Part shown: piece by piece, positions 8,956-16,974 of the stretch
Numbering within the stretch: the stretch's first letter is position 1
Layout of the letters: each line of letters begins with the position of its first letter
Source: CAVXEH01 sp963805305
GTDB lineage: Bacteria; Chloroflexota; Limnocylindria; QHBO01
DNA length: 64,000 bases
Direction of reading: 5' to 3'
Assembly: GCA_963805305.1 (NCBI GenBank)
Contig: CAWDTM010000008.1
Coordinates: 186,001 to 250,000 of the forward strand
Notes under the pieces: generated by a model
What the model was told of the DNA's origin: nothing
Databases searched by the model: none
Seen by the model: only the letters and a program-made list of their open reading frames with translations
Position numbers and translations under genes: made by a program

Positions 8956-9795
8956 CTAGCCCGCGGCAGGGACCTCGCGGCGTGAAGGGAGGAGTCGGGT
9001 CGCGAGCGCCAGGAGGAAGATGGAGGTCTCGACCAGGACGATCGTGGCGCCGCTCGCGGCGTTTGCCCAGTAGCTGACGTACAGGCCCATGACCGGCGCC
9101 AGCAGGCCGATGAGCACCGCCACGGTCAGCAGCCGGCCGAAGCTGCGGGTCACGAGCTGCGCGGTGGCCGCGGGGGTCACCAGCATGGCGACCACCAGGA
9201 TGATGCCCACGGCCTGGAGGCTGACCACGATGGTCATCGCGATGAGGGCCAGGAGCAGGTAGTCGAGCTGCGCAACCGGCAGCCCGGAGGCAGCGGCTCC
9301 CAGCGGGTCGAAGGTCGTGTAGAGCAGCTCCTTCCACAGGATCGCCACGACGGCGAGGACCGCGGCGGCAAGGGCCACGAGAGCGATGAGATCCCCGGTG
9401 CCGATGCCCAGCACCTCGCCGAAGAGGAAGCCGAAGAGGTCTCCGACATAGTTCGGGATCAGGCTGAAGAGGAAGATGCCCAGCGCGAACATGCCGGCGA
9501 AGAGAACGCCGATGGCCGTGTCGGCCCGCAGGTGCCCGCGCCGGGTGACCCAGCCAATGGCCAGCGCGGTGGCCACCGCGGCCACGGCCGCTCCCAGGTA
9601 GAACGGCAGCTGGAGCATGTAGGCGACGACGACGCCCGGGAATGCCGAGTGGCTCAGCGCGTCGCCCATGAACGCCAGGCCGCGCAGGACCATGTAGGAA
9701 CCGATGACCGCGGCCACCACGCCGACCGCCGCCGAGGCGAGGAGCGCCCGCAGGAAGAAGTCGTAGGCGAGCGGCTCGAGAATGGGGGTGAGCAT
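8956..9795 (-). CDS. znuB: Zinc/manganese ABC transporter permease
   Basis: The 279-residue protein is very hydrophobic, with eight or nine membrane helices of the ABC-3 (ZnuB/MntB) family; SYMVLRGLAFMGDALSHSAFPGVV is its typical N-terminal region containing the conserved GDALSHS. It forms the membrane channel for metal uptake. It is the last gene of the zur-znuA-znuC-znuB operon and overlaps znuC by one base (TGATG). Zinc is inferred from the Fur-family regulator and the His ligands of the binding protein; manganese is the alternative. Confidence 0.88.
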   Translation of the reverse strand: MLTPILEPLAYDFFLRALLASAAVGVVAAVIGSYMVLRGLAFMGDALSHSAFPGVVVAYMLQLPFYLGAAVAAVATALAIGWVTRRGHLRADTAIGVLFAGMFALGIFLFSLIPNYVGDLFGFLFGEVLGIGTGDLIALVALAAAVLAVVAILWKELLYTTFDPLGAAASGLPVAQLDYLLLALIAMTIVVSLQAVGIILVVAMLVTPAATAQLVTRSFGRLLTVAVLIGLLAPVMGLYVSYWANAASGATIVLVETSIFLLALATRLLPSRREVPAAG

Positions 9796-10685
9796 CAGCG
9801 CTGGTCCTCGTGGAAGTGCCGCTCGTCGCCGCTCGCGGCGTCGTGGTGGTGCGCGTCGTCGAGGATCACCGTCTGGTCGCCAAGGATCAGGAGGTGGCCG
9901 CCATAGGTGGCGGAGAGCACCTCGGGGTCCATCACCAGCGAGGAGGGGCCAACGGCCACCATGCGCCGGTTGAGGGCCACCACCATCCCGAAATGCTCCG
10001 CGGCCGCGGCCAGGTCGTGGGTGGTGGCAATCGCGGTGCGCCCCAGCTTCGTCTCGGAGTCGAGCAGCGCCATGAGGTCCTCCTGGGTCGTGATGTCCAC
10101 CCCGGTGACCGGCTCGTCGAGCAGGTACAGGTCCGGAGCGGCGGCAATGGCGCGAGCCAGGAACGCGCGGCGGCGCTGTCCGCCGGAGAGGGCGCCGATC
10201 TGGGAGCCGCGCCGGTCCGCCATGCCCACCCGCTCCAGCGCGGCCTCGACGGCCCGCCGGTCGTCGGCGTTCGGCCGGCGCCATGGCCCCAGGCGGGGAT
10301 ATCGGCCCATCATCGCCACGTCCCAGACGCTGACCGGGAACGACCAGTCGACGAGCTCCGCCTGTGTGACGTACGCGATCCGTTTCGCCTCGCGCCCTGC
10401 CGGCTCCCCCAGGACCTCGACGACGCCGCTCCACGGCGCCAGAAGTCCCGCGATCAGCTTGAGCAGGGTGGACTTTCCGCCGCCGTTGGGACCGAAGATG
10501 GCAACCAGCGAGCCCCGCGGAATCTCCAGGGTCACGTCGTCGAGCGCCGCGCGATGGTCGTAGCCCGCCGAGACGTGCGCGAGGCGAATCGCAAGCGGCT
10601 CGTGGCGATGCGTCTCTCGCCCGGCGTGATCGGCGTGGCCGCCATGGTCGTCGTGGTCAGGGTGGTGGACGTGCTCGTGGGTCAT
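9795..10685 (-). CDS. znuC: Zinc/manganese ABC transporter ATPase with His-rich ends
   Basis: The core (about 30-265) is a metal-type ABC ATPase: Walker A GPNGGGKST, an LSGGQRRR signature, Walker B LYLLDEPVTGVD and H-loop ATTHD. The unusual part is its ends. The first 28 residues carry ten histidines (H3, 5, 7, 8, 11, 14, 17, 20, 26, 28) mixed with Asp, and the last 21 carry five more (HHH, then HFH). Such segments bind zinc and would lie in the cytosol, where they could sense or buffer imported metal. The gene starts 4 bp after znuA. Confidence 0.9.
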   Translation of the reverse strand: MTHEHVHHPDHDDHGGHADHAGRETHRHEPLAIRLAHVSAGYDHRAALDDVTLEIPRGSLVAIFGPNGGGKSTLLKLIAGLLAPWSGVVEVLGEPAGREAKRIAYVTQAELVDWSFPVSVWDVAMMGRYPRLGPWRRPNADDRRAVEAALERVGMADRRGSQIGALSGGQRRRAFLARAIAAAPDLYLLDEPVTGVDITTQEDLMALLDSETKLGRTAIATTHDLAAAAEHFGMVVALNRRMVAVGPSSLVMDPEVLSATYGGHLLILGDQTVILDDAHHHDAASGDERHFHEDQR

Positions 10686-10689
10686 GAGC

Positions 10690-11601
10690 TCAGTGCAGCG
10701 CCTCCACGATCTGCTGGGTGTCCCATCGGATGAGCGCCTCGTAGCTGGTGACCGGCGTATCCCCCAGCGACCCGTCGTACAGGTTTGCCACCACGCGGAC
10801 GCCGGTCTCCGCGGCGAGCTGGTCCACGAGCTTGGTCGGGAACTGCCGTTCGCTGAAGATGGCCTTCACCCCGGCGGCCCGGATCGCGTCGACGAGCGCC
10901 GCGGTATAGCGTGCGCTCGGCTCCTGGCCGGGTGCGGCGACGGCCACGCCCGCGATCGTGATCCCGTACGCGCGGGCATAGTAGGGGAACGCATCGTGGT
11001 AGGTCACGATCCGCCGGTTTGCCTCGGGCACGGACGCGACCTGCCCGCGGACCCAGGCGTCCAGCGCGCGCAGGCGTGCCTGGTAGACGGTGTTGTTGGC
11101 CCGGTAGCTGTCGGCATGGGCCGGGTCCACTGCGGCCAGCGCATCGGCGATGCGCTTCGCGTATTCCTCCGCGTAGGCCACGTTCATCCACAGGTGCGGG
11201 TTCTCCGTGGCTGCCGTCTCACCCGGCAGGAGCGCCACGCCGGGCAGGGCATCTCCCAGGCGGACCAGCGGCGTGCCGGGCTGCGCCGCATTGCCCAGGG
11301 CCTTCACCATCCAGTCGTCGAGGCCGAGCCCGTTCATGAACAGGACCCGTGCCCGAGCCACGGTCCCCATGTCGGATGGGCGGGGCGCGAAGGTGTGCAC
11401 GTCGCCATTCCTCGGCACCAGGCTGGAGACGTTGACGAGGTCACCGCCCACGTTGGCCACCATGTCGGCGAAGACGGTCGTCGAGGTCACGACGGTCAGC
11501 CGGCCGTCGCTGGCTGCCGGAACGGCTCCGCAGCCGGCCAGGCCCAGTCCGAGCGCGAGCGCGAGGCCGATGGCGACGGGTCCGCGTCGCGATTGGCTCA
11601 T
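10690..11601 (-). CDS. znuA: Zinc-binding lipoprotein of the ABC transporter (cluster A-I)
   Basis: From the ATG at 11601 the product is 303 residues. It has a signal peptide with lipobox LAGC (C24), so it is anchored outside the membrane. Likely metal ligands are H69, H136, H202 and an acidic residue (E251 or D276). The third ligand is His, as in ZnuA/TroA, rather than the Glu of manganese-type PsaA, which favours zinc. It lacks the His-rich loop common in ZnuA. The start overlaps the regulator stop as ATGA, so it is coupled to it. Confidence 0.88.
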   Translation of the reverse strand: MSQSRRGPVAIGLALALGLGLAGCGAVPAASDGRLTVVTSTTVFADMVANVGGDLVNVSSLVPRNGDVHTFAPRPSDMGTVARARVLFMNGLGLDDWMVKALGNAAQPGTPLVRLGDALPGVALLPGETAATENPHLWMNVAYAEEYAKRIADALAAVDPAHADSYRANNTVYQARLRALDAWVRGQVASVPEANRRIVTYHDAFPYYARAYGITIAGVAVAAPGQEPSARYTAALVDAIRAAGVKAIFSERQFPTKLVDQLAAETGVRVVANLYDGSLGDTPVTSYEALIRWDTQQIVEALH

Positions 11602-12041
11602 GCGGGCCCCGGCTTTTCCGCCCGGCATGGCGCGCAGACCCCGAACAGCTCGAGCCGATGTCGTTCGATCCGGTACCCGGTCTGCGCCTCGACGCGACGG
11701 AGGATGGGGGAGAGCCCCAGGTCGGCCACCTCGTCGGACCTCCCGCACCGATCACAGACGACATGGTGGTGGTGCTCGGCGGGCTGGCAGGCCACGTAGG
11801 CGTGGCTGCCGTCCGGCAGATCCACGCGCTCGACGAGCCCGAGCGAGGTGAGCAGGTCCAGCGAGCGGAAGATGGTGGCACGCCCGGGCGCGGGGTGCAC
11901 GCTGCGCGACGCGGCCAGGATGTCGTCGGCGGTGAAGTGGCCCGGCTGTGCCGCGATCACGTCGGCGACGGCGCGGCGGGCCCCCGTACGGCGCCGTCCG
12001 GCAGCTGCCAGCGACGCGACGATCTCGCGGCCCTTCACCAT
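11598..12041 (-). CDS. zur: Fur-family metal regulator, probably Zur
   Basis: The 147-residue protein has the Fur winged helix (about 1-85) and dimerisation domain. CxxC pairs at C96/C99 and C136/C139 form the structural zinc site, and the H90-H93 run sits where the regulatory metal binds. It is the first gene of the zinc uptake operon, so it most likely represses the operon, including itself, when zinc is plentiful. I placed the start at the ATG 12041, since TACGAT ends 6 nt upstream and no Shine-Dalgarno is present: a leaderless mRNA. A longer reading to 12104 would run through the promoter. Confidence 0.85.
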   Translation of the reverse strand: MVKGREIVASLAAAGRRRTGARRAVADVIAAQPGHFTADDILAASRSVHPAPGRATIFRSLDLLTSLGLVERVDLPDGSHAYVACQPAEHHHHVVCDRCGRSDEVADLGLSPILRRVEAQTGYRIERHRLELFGVCAPCRAEKPGPA

Positions 12042-12076
12042 GGGCGGATCGTATCTCAGCTGAGACCCAGTCGCAA
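12042..12076 (-). promoter_or_regulatory. Promoter and candidate Zur operator of the zinc operon
   Basis: On the minus strand TTGCGA (12076-12071) and TACGAT (12053-12048) are separated by 17 bp, a good housekeeping promoter. The spacer contains the perfect 12-bp palindrome TCTCAGCTGAGA (12054-12065), touching the -10 box. A repressor dimer there would block RNA polymerase. The -10 ends 6 nt from the ATG. Confidence 0.65.
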
Positions 12077-12125
12077 CTAGACCCGTCCGGCCTGGGCTGT
12101 CCATCGCCGGAGCTTATGGGCCGTC

Positions 12126-12145
12126 CGGCACCTCTCGGGGTGCCG
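12126..12145. other. Inverted repeat in the zur-acyl-CoA synthetase intergenic region
   Basis: CGGCACC and GGTGCCG form a 7-bp stem with a 6-nt loop followed on the plus strand by TTT. No plus-strand gene lies directly upstream, so a terminator role is doubtful. The gap 12077-12277 holds no gene; a TATCCT at 12199-12204 is a possible but weak -10 for the downstream gene. Confidence 0.3.
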
Positions 12146-12277
12146 TTTGGGGAGCGGGCGCCCGACCGGCGGTCCTCGTTCGCCGGACGTGGCCAGCGTA
12201 TCCTCGTGTCCGGCAAGCAGCCTGCCTGGCCGCCACACGGCGCCGGGATGCACTCGAGAAGGGACCCTGATCCACCG

Positions 12278-15028
12278 ATGACCACAGACACCGAGGTCCA
12301 GCACGCGCGGGCCACCGACAAGGCGAGCGACATCCTTCGTGCCGGGTACCAGCCGCTCGCCGCATTCTTCAAGCCGCGCGCCGTCGCCGTCGTCGGGGCA
12401 ACGGAGAAGGCCGGCAGCGTGGGCCGCACCATCCTCACCAACCTGATCTCGTCGCCGTTCGGCGGGACCGTCTACCCGGTGAACCCCAAGCGGCCCAACG
12501 TGCTGGGGATCCACAGCTACCCCGAGATCGGCGCCATTCCCGAGCCGGTGGATCTGGCGGTCATCGTCACGCCTCCCCCCACCGTTCCGGCCCTCATCGC
12601 CCAGTGCGGCGAGGCCGGGGTCCGGGCCGTGGTCGTCATCTCGGCGGGGTTCAAGGAGGTCGGTCCCGAGGGTGCCGAGCTGGAGCGCCAGGTCGTTGAG
12701 GAGGCTCGCAAGCACGGTGTGCGGGTCATCGGCCCCAACTGCCTGGGCGTCATGAGCCCGGTCACCGGGCTGAATGCGACCTTCGCCGCCGCCATGGCAC
12801 CGGTCGGCCACGTGGCGTTCGTCAGCCAGAGCGGCGCGCTCCTCACCGCGGTCCTCGACTGGAGCCGCCAGGAGAAGGTCGGGTTCTCGTCGATCACGAG
12901 CCTGGGATCCATGGCCGACGTCGGCTGGGGCGACATGATCACCCACCTCGGCAGCGACCCGAACACCGAGGCGATCGTCATCTACATGGAGACGGTGGGA
13001 GACGCGCGGACCTTCCTGTCCGCTGCCCGCGAGGTGGCGCTCACGAAGCCGATCATCGTCATGAAGCCGGGACGCACCGCGGAAGCGGCCCGGGCTGCGG
13101 CCTCGCACACCGGGTCGCTGGCCGGCTCCGACGAGGTGCTCGATACCGCCTTTCGCCGCGCAGGCGTCCTACGGGCCGAGCGGATCGACGACCTCTTCTA
13201 CCTCGCCGAGGTGCTCGGCAAGCAGCCACGGCCGCTGGGAAGGCGGCTGACCATGGTGACCAACGCCGGCGGACCCGGGGTGCTGGCCACCGATTCGCTG
13301 ATCACCGGCGGCGGGGAGCTGACGGCCCTCGCCCCCGAGACGATCGAGGCCCTCAACGGCGTGCTGCCGCCCACCTGGAGCCATGCGAACCCCGTCGACA
13401 TCATCGGCGACGCGCCGCCGGAGCGGTACGCGTCTGCCCTCGAGATCGCCGCGAAGGATCCCGGATCGGACGGCCTGCTCGTGATCCTCACCCCGCAGGC
13501 GATGACCGACCCCACCCGCACCGCGCAGCAGCTCGTCCCGTTCGCCCGGAGCACCGGCAAGCCGGTGATGGCCAGCTGGATGGGCGGCCTGGAGGTCGAG
13601 GCCGGCACCGCCATCCTCCGCGACGCGGGGATCGCGACGTTTCCGTATCCCGACAGCGCGACCCGCATGTTCAACGACCTGTGGCGGTACTCCGACGACC
13701 TGCGTGCCCTGTACGAGACGCCGTCCCTGCCGCGCGACGCGGAGAGCGCCCTCCACCGGGAGCACGCGCAGTCGATGGTGCGCGCGGCCTGCGAGGCGGG
13801 TCGCACGATCATGCCCGAGTCAGAGTCCAAGGAGCTCCTGGCGACCTACGGGATTCCCATCACCCCCATGCGGATCGCGGAATCCGAGGCCGATGCCGTG
13901 GCCGCGGCCGGCGACATCGGCTACCCGGTGGTCCTCAAGCTCTACTCGCACACGATCACCCACAAGACCGATGTCGGCGGTGTCCAGCTGAACCTGCGCG
14001 ATGCAGACGCGGTGCGCGCCGCCTTCGCGACGATCCGCCAGGCGGTGGCCGAGCGTCGCGGGGCGGAGCACTTCGAGGGGGTCACGGTGCAGCCCATGGT
14101 CGAGTGGAAGGGCTACGAGCTCATCGTGGGCAGCTCGATCGACGCCCAGTTCGGTCCGGTCCTGCTCTTTGGCCTGGGCGGCCAGCTCGTCGAGGTCTTC
14201 CGGGACCACGCCCTGGGCCTGCCTCCCCTGAACACGACTCTGGCCCGGCGGATGATGGAGCGCACGCGGATCTACACCGCGCTCAAGGGCGTCCGGGGCC
14301 GCGCGGCGGTGGACCTCGACGCGCTGGAGCAGCTCCTCGTCCGCTTCAGCCAGATGGTCGTGGAGCTCCCCCGGATCGCGGAGGCGGAGATCAACCCGCT
14401 GCTGGCAAGCGAGGACGGGCTGCTCGCCCTGGATGCGCGGGTGATCCTGCACGACCCGCAGGTCCCGCGCGAGGACCTGCCGCGCCCGGCCATTCGCCCG
14501 TACCCGCTCGAATACGTGTCCGCATGGACCGCGGGCAGCGGCGAAACCTTCCACATCCGGCCCATCCGCCCGGAGGACGAGACCGCCATGGTCCGCTTCC
14601 ACCGGGATCTCTCGGCCGACACCGTCTACTCCCGCTACTTCGCGGCGCTCGGCCTGGATCGGCGGATCGCCCACGACCGCCTCGTGCGGGTCTGCTTCGG
14701 GGACTACGAGCGCGAGCTTGCCCTCGTGGCAGAGCACGAGGACCCCGCGAGCGGGGAGCGCGAGATCGCGGCGGTGGGCCGCCTCTCGAAGACGAACGCG
14801 CCGGGAACCGCGGAGTTCGCGATCCTGGTCGCCGACCGGTTCCAGCACCACGGCCTGGGGTCGGAGCTGCTGCGCCGGCTCGTGGGCGCCGGGCGCGACG
14901 AAGGCCTGGACCGGATCGTGGCCGAGATGCTCCCCACCAATGGCGCCATGATCCGGACCAGCGAGAAGCTGGGCTTCGCGATCAGCCGCTCGTCCGACGA
15001 GGTGACCGCCGAGCTGCGCCTGCGCTGA
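12278..15028 (+). CDS. ADP-forming acyl-CoA synthetase fused to a GNAT acetyltransferase (Pat-like)
   Basis: This 916-residue fusion has a CoA-binding domain (about 25-125), a succinyl-CoA-ligase-like domain (about 140-280), a second CoA-ligase segment (to about 450), an ATP-grasp domain (about 500-715) and a C-terminal GNAT domain (about 755-916). The family acetylates lysines on enzymes such as acetyl-CoA synthetase, or makes ATP from acyl-CoA. H277 in ASHTGSLAG matches the phosphorylated His of active ADP-forming synthetases, so both halves may work. The ATG at 12278 is preferred; GAAGGGA lies 13 nt upstream. An in-frame ATG at 12248 is possible. Confidence 0.88.
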   Translation: MTTDTEVQHARATDKASDILRAGYQPLAAFFKPRAVAVVGATEKAGSVGRTILTNLISSPFGGTVYPVNPKRPNVLGIHSYPEIGAIPEPVDLAVIVTPPPTVPALIAQCGEAGVRAVVVISAGFKEVGPEGAELERQVVEEARKHGVRVIGPNCLGVMSPVTGLNATFAAAMAPVGHVAFVSQSGALLTAVLDWSRQEKVGFSSITSLGSMADVGWGDMITHLGSDPNTEAIVIYMETVGDARTFLSAAREVALTKPIIVMKPGRTAEAARAAASHTGSLAGSDEVLDTAFRRAGVLRAERIDDLFYLAEVLGKQPRPLGRRLTMVTNAGGPGVLATDSLITGGGELTALAPETIEALNGVLPPTWSHANPVDIIGDAPPERYASALEIAAKDPGSDGLLVILTPQAMTDPTRTAQQLVPFARSTGKPVMASWMGGLEVEAGTAILRDAGIATFPYPDSATRMFNDLWRYSDDLRALYETPSLPRDAESALHREHAQSMVRAACEAGRTIMPESESKELLATYGIPITPMRIAESEADAVAAAGDIGYPVVLKLYSHTITHKTDVGGVQLNLRDADAVRAAFATIRQAVAERRGAEHFEGVTVQPMVEWKGYELIVGSSIDAQFGPVLLFGLGGQLVEVFRDHALGLPPLNTTLARRMMERTRIYTALKGVRGRAAVDLDALEQLLVRFSQMVVELPRIAEAEINPLLASEDGLLALDARVILHDPQVPREDLPRPAIRPYPLEYVSAWTAGSGETFHIRPIRPEDETAMVRFHRDLSADTVYSRYFAALGLDRRIAHDRLVRVCFGDYERELALVAEHEDPASGEREIAAVGRLSKTNAPGTAEFAILVADRFQHHGLGSELLRRLVGAGRDEGLDRIVAEMLPTNGAMIRTSEKLGFAISRSSDEVTAELRLR

Positions 15029-15096
15029 GCGGGTCCGGGCGGCTCAGCCCCTTCGCCGCCGTCGGCCGAGCACCGGTCCCGCGCGGCGCGAACGCG

Positions 15097-15519
15097 TCAG
15101 GCGTCGCGACGCATGCGCAGGGCGCGCACGCTGAGCGCCAGCCCCGCGATGAGCGTGGCGGTGCTCACCAGCGGGATTCGGCGGCTCAGGGAGGCCGGGA
15201 GGTACATGTCCACGACCGCCCCGTTCTGTGCGCCGAGCTCCTCCGCGAGCGGGGTCAGCGGACAGACCTGGTTGTTGCTCAGGTAGACAGCCGCTTCGGA
15301 GAGGGCCACCGCCAGGCTGGCCGCAGCCCGACGGCCCGCGCGTCCCCGCAGCCCCTCCCAGACGTACACCGCGATGCAGCCGGCGATCGAGAAGAAGGCT
15401 GCCGTGTGGATGCCCTTGATGGCTGCCAGCGCTGCCGGACGTGCGCCATCCGGAATCCGTGCCGCGAGCGGCCCCGTCAGCCACCCGCTCCACGTCGGTT
15501 CGCGCTGCATGAGCGTCAT
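15097..15519 (-). CDS. Small membrane protein of unknown function
   Basis: The 140-residue product has three likely membrane helices (about 31-53, 62-82, 114-133). The stretch NNQVCPLTPLAEELGA before the last helix looks outward-facing and conserved in type, with a single Cys. I do not recognise a named family. Instead of a Shine-Dalgarno, AATCCT ends 6 nt before the ATG, hinting at a leaderless transcript; a second ATG at 15510 is possible. It stands between the convergent acyl-CoA synthetase gene and the dehydratase gene, with no sign of a shared function. Confidence 0.6.
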   Translation of the reverse strand: MTLMQREPTWSGWLTGPLAARIPDGARPAALAAIKGIHTAAFFSIAGCIAVYVWEGLRGRAGRRAAASLAVALSEAAVYLSNNQVCPLTPLAEELGAQNGAVVDMYLPASLSRRIPLVSTATLIAGLALSVRALRMRRDA

Positions 15520-15597
15520 CCGTTCAGGATTCGTGGCCGGCTCACCACCGGCAAGGGCCGTCCGGACCGGGGGAGCCGGGCCGGAAGACGGGCGCAG

Positions 15598-16029
15598 TCA
15601 GGTGGCCAGCGGCATCGTGTAGACCACGCACTCCCCGCGCAGGACCTCGGTGCCGTCTGCGCGCCGTGCGACGCAGCGCAGACGGGTGATGGGCTTGTCC
15701 GCGCGCGATGCGATCACCTCCGCATCTGCGGTCACCGTGTCCCCGATGAACACCGGCGCGGGGTAGTCCCACTCCTGGTGGAGGAAGACGCTGCCCGGTC
15801 CGGGCAGCTCCATGGCCACCAGGGCGTTGAAGAGTCCGGTGGTGGGGCCACCCTGCGCCACCAGGGCGCCAAACCGCGTGCCGGCTGCGAGGTCGGCGTC
15901 GAAGTGGATCGGATTGCGGTCCCCGGTGATGGCCGCGAAGCCCTCCACGTCCTCGGCGGAAATCGTGCGCGTCCATGTCGCCCGGGCCCCCACCTCCGGC
16001 GGGCGCCACGTGTCGCCAGTGTTCGTCAT
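15598..16029 (-). CDS. MaoC-family (R)-hydratase/dehydratase
   Basis: This is a 143-residue single hot-dog domain. ITGDRNPIHFD (about 35-45) holds the Asp and His of the hydratase active site, as in (R)-specific enoyl-CoA hydratases, and a second conserved run GDTVTADAEV lies further on. It would hydrate trans-2-enoyl-CoA or dehydrate 3-hydroxyacyl-CoA. It is divergent from the hydrolase gene across 88 bp. CATCAT ends 6 nt before its ATG and no Shine-Dalgarno is present. Physiological substrate is unknown. Confidence 0.85.
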   Translation of the reverse strand: MTNTGDTWRPPEVGARATWTRTISAEDVEGFAAITGDRNPIHFDADLAAGTRFGALVAQGGPTTGLFNALVAMELPGPGSVFLHQEWDYPAPVFIGDTVTADAEVIASRADKPITRLRCVARRADGTEVLRGECVVYTMPLAT

Positions 16030-16105
16030 CGCCCGATGATGGACGATGGGTCAATCCAGTGGCGGCAACGGCTCGTTCCTGCCAGCGGATGTCAGGGGGC
16101 GCGCG

Positions 16106-16117
16106 TACCATCGGCGC
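16106..16117 (+). promoter_or_regulatory. Leaderless promoter (-10) of the alpha/beta hydrolase gene
   Basis: TACCAT at 16106-16111 is followed by six bases and the ATG at 16118. There is no Shine-Dalgarno, so the transcript probably begins at the start codon. No convincing -35 box is visible. Confidence 0.5.
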
Positions 16118-16834
16118 ATGAGCACTGCACCGATCATCCTGGTGCCCGGCTTCTGGCTGGGCGCCTGGGCGTGGGACGAGGTCGCCGGCCTGCTGCGAGC
16201 CGACGGAACCGATGTCACCGCCCTGACCCTGCCGGGCCTCGACGCGGTCGAGACCGACCGGTCTGCCATCACCGCCGCCGACCACGTGGACGCGATCTGC
16301 GCGGCGATCGAGGCCGCCGAGGGCGCGGTCGTGCTCGCGGTGCACTCCGGGACCGGGTTCGCCGGCTACGCGGCGAGCGACCGGCTGCCGGATCGCATCG
16401 CGGCCATGGTCTACGTCGACTCCGGCCCGGGCATCGGAGCCATGGATCCCGATTTCTCCGACGTTGAGATGCCGATGCCGTCGCCAACCGAGCTCGCGGA
16501 GAACGAGAACCTCGACGGGCTCTCCGAGGAGCAGCTCGCGACCTTCCAGCGGCGCGCGGTCCCCGAGCCTGGCGGCGTGGTCCGCGGGTCGGTGGCGCTG
16601 ACGAACGACGCCCGCCTGGACATCCCGACCACCCTGATCTGCACGGGCTTTCCCTCGGATGCGGTGAAGGCGTACGCCGCGGAGCACAACCCGCCGTGGC
16701 TCGCCGGGCTTGCGGAGCTGCGGGACGTGACGTGGGTGGACCTGCCGACCAGCCATTGGGTCATGTGGTCGCGCCCCACTGAGCTCGCACAGATCATTGG
16801 GGAGGTGGCGAGGGCGCACGCACCGACCGGGTGA
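16118..16834 (+). CDS. Alpha/beta hydrolase (esterase-like)
   Basis: The 238-residue protein begins with the strand-turn PIILVPGFWLGAWAWDEV typical of small plant-type methylesterase/hydroxynitrile-lyase-like hydrolases, which supplies the oxyanion hole. The nucleophile is probably S77 in VHSGTG, a variant of the GxSxG elbow, and H213 in SHWVMW the catalytic base. It would cleave a small ester or lactone in the cytosol. I used the ATG at 16118 rather than an upstream ATG at 16046 because of the fold boundary and the -10 box placed 6 nt before it. Confidence 0.85.
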   Translation: MSTAPIILVPGFWLGAWAWDEVAGLLRADGTDVTALTLPGLDAVETDRSAITAADHVDAICAAIEAAEGAVVLAVHSGTGFAGYAASDRLPDRIAAMVYVDSGPGIGAMDPDFSDVEMPMPSPTELAENENLDGLSEEQLATFQRRAVPEPGGVVRGSVALTNDARLDIPTTLICTGFPSDAVKAYAAEHNPPWLAGLAELRDVTWVDLPTSHWVMWSRPTELAQIIGEVARAHAPTG

Positions 16835-16900
16835 TCCGCGCGGCGTACCTCGTTCCGACGAAGGGCTCCTGGCGCCGACAGTGGGACGATGGGTCCAACC

Positions 16901-16909
16901 TGCTATGGT
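16901..16909 (+). promoter_or_regulatory. Extended -10 promoter of typA
   Basis: TGCTATGGT carries an extended -10 (TGn) and a TATGGT box at 16904-16909, leaving a leader of about 60 nt before the ATG at 16975. The -35 region is poor, as expected for extended -10 promoters. The bases CTCCGT follow the box, as at the rpoB promoter. Confidence 0.5.
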
Positions 16910-16974
16910 CTCCGTCCATCCCACGCCACGCCGCCGGCCGTGGCAGCACCGCGTCCGAGCGGGCATGGAGGGAG

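Noticed and set aside
16831..16974. Extended N-terminus for TypA
   Set aside because: The 48 extra codons run through the extended -10 promoter and have no similarity to TypA; the family begins near the ATG at 16975.
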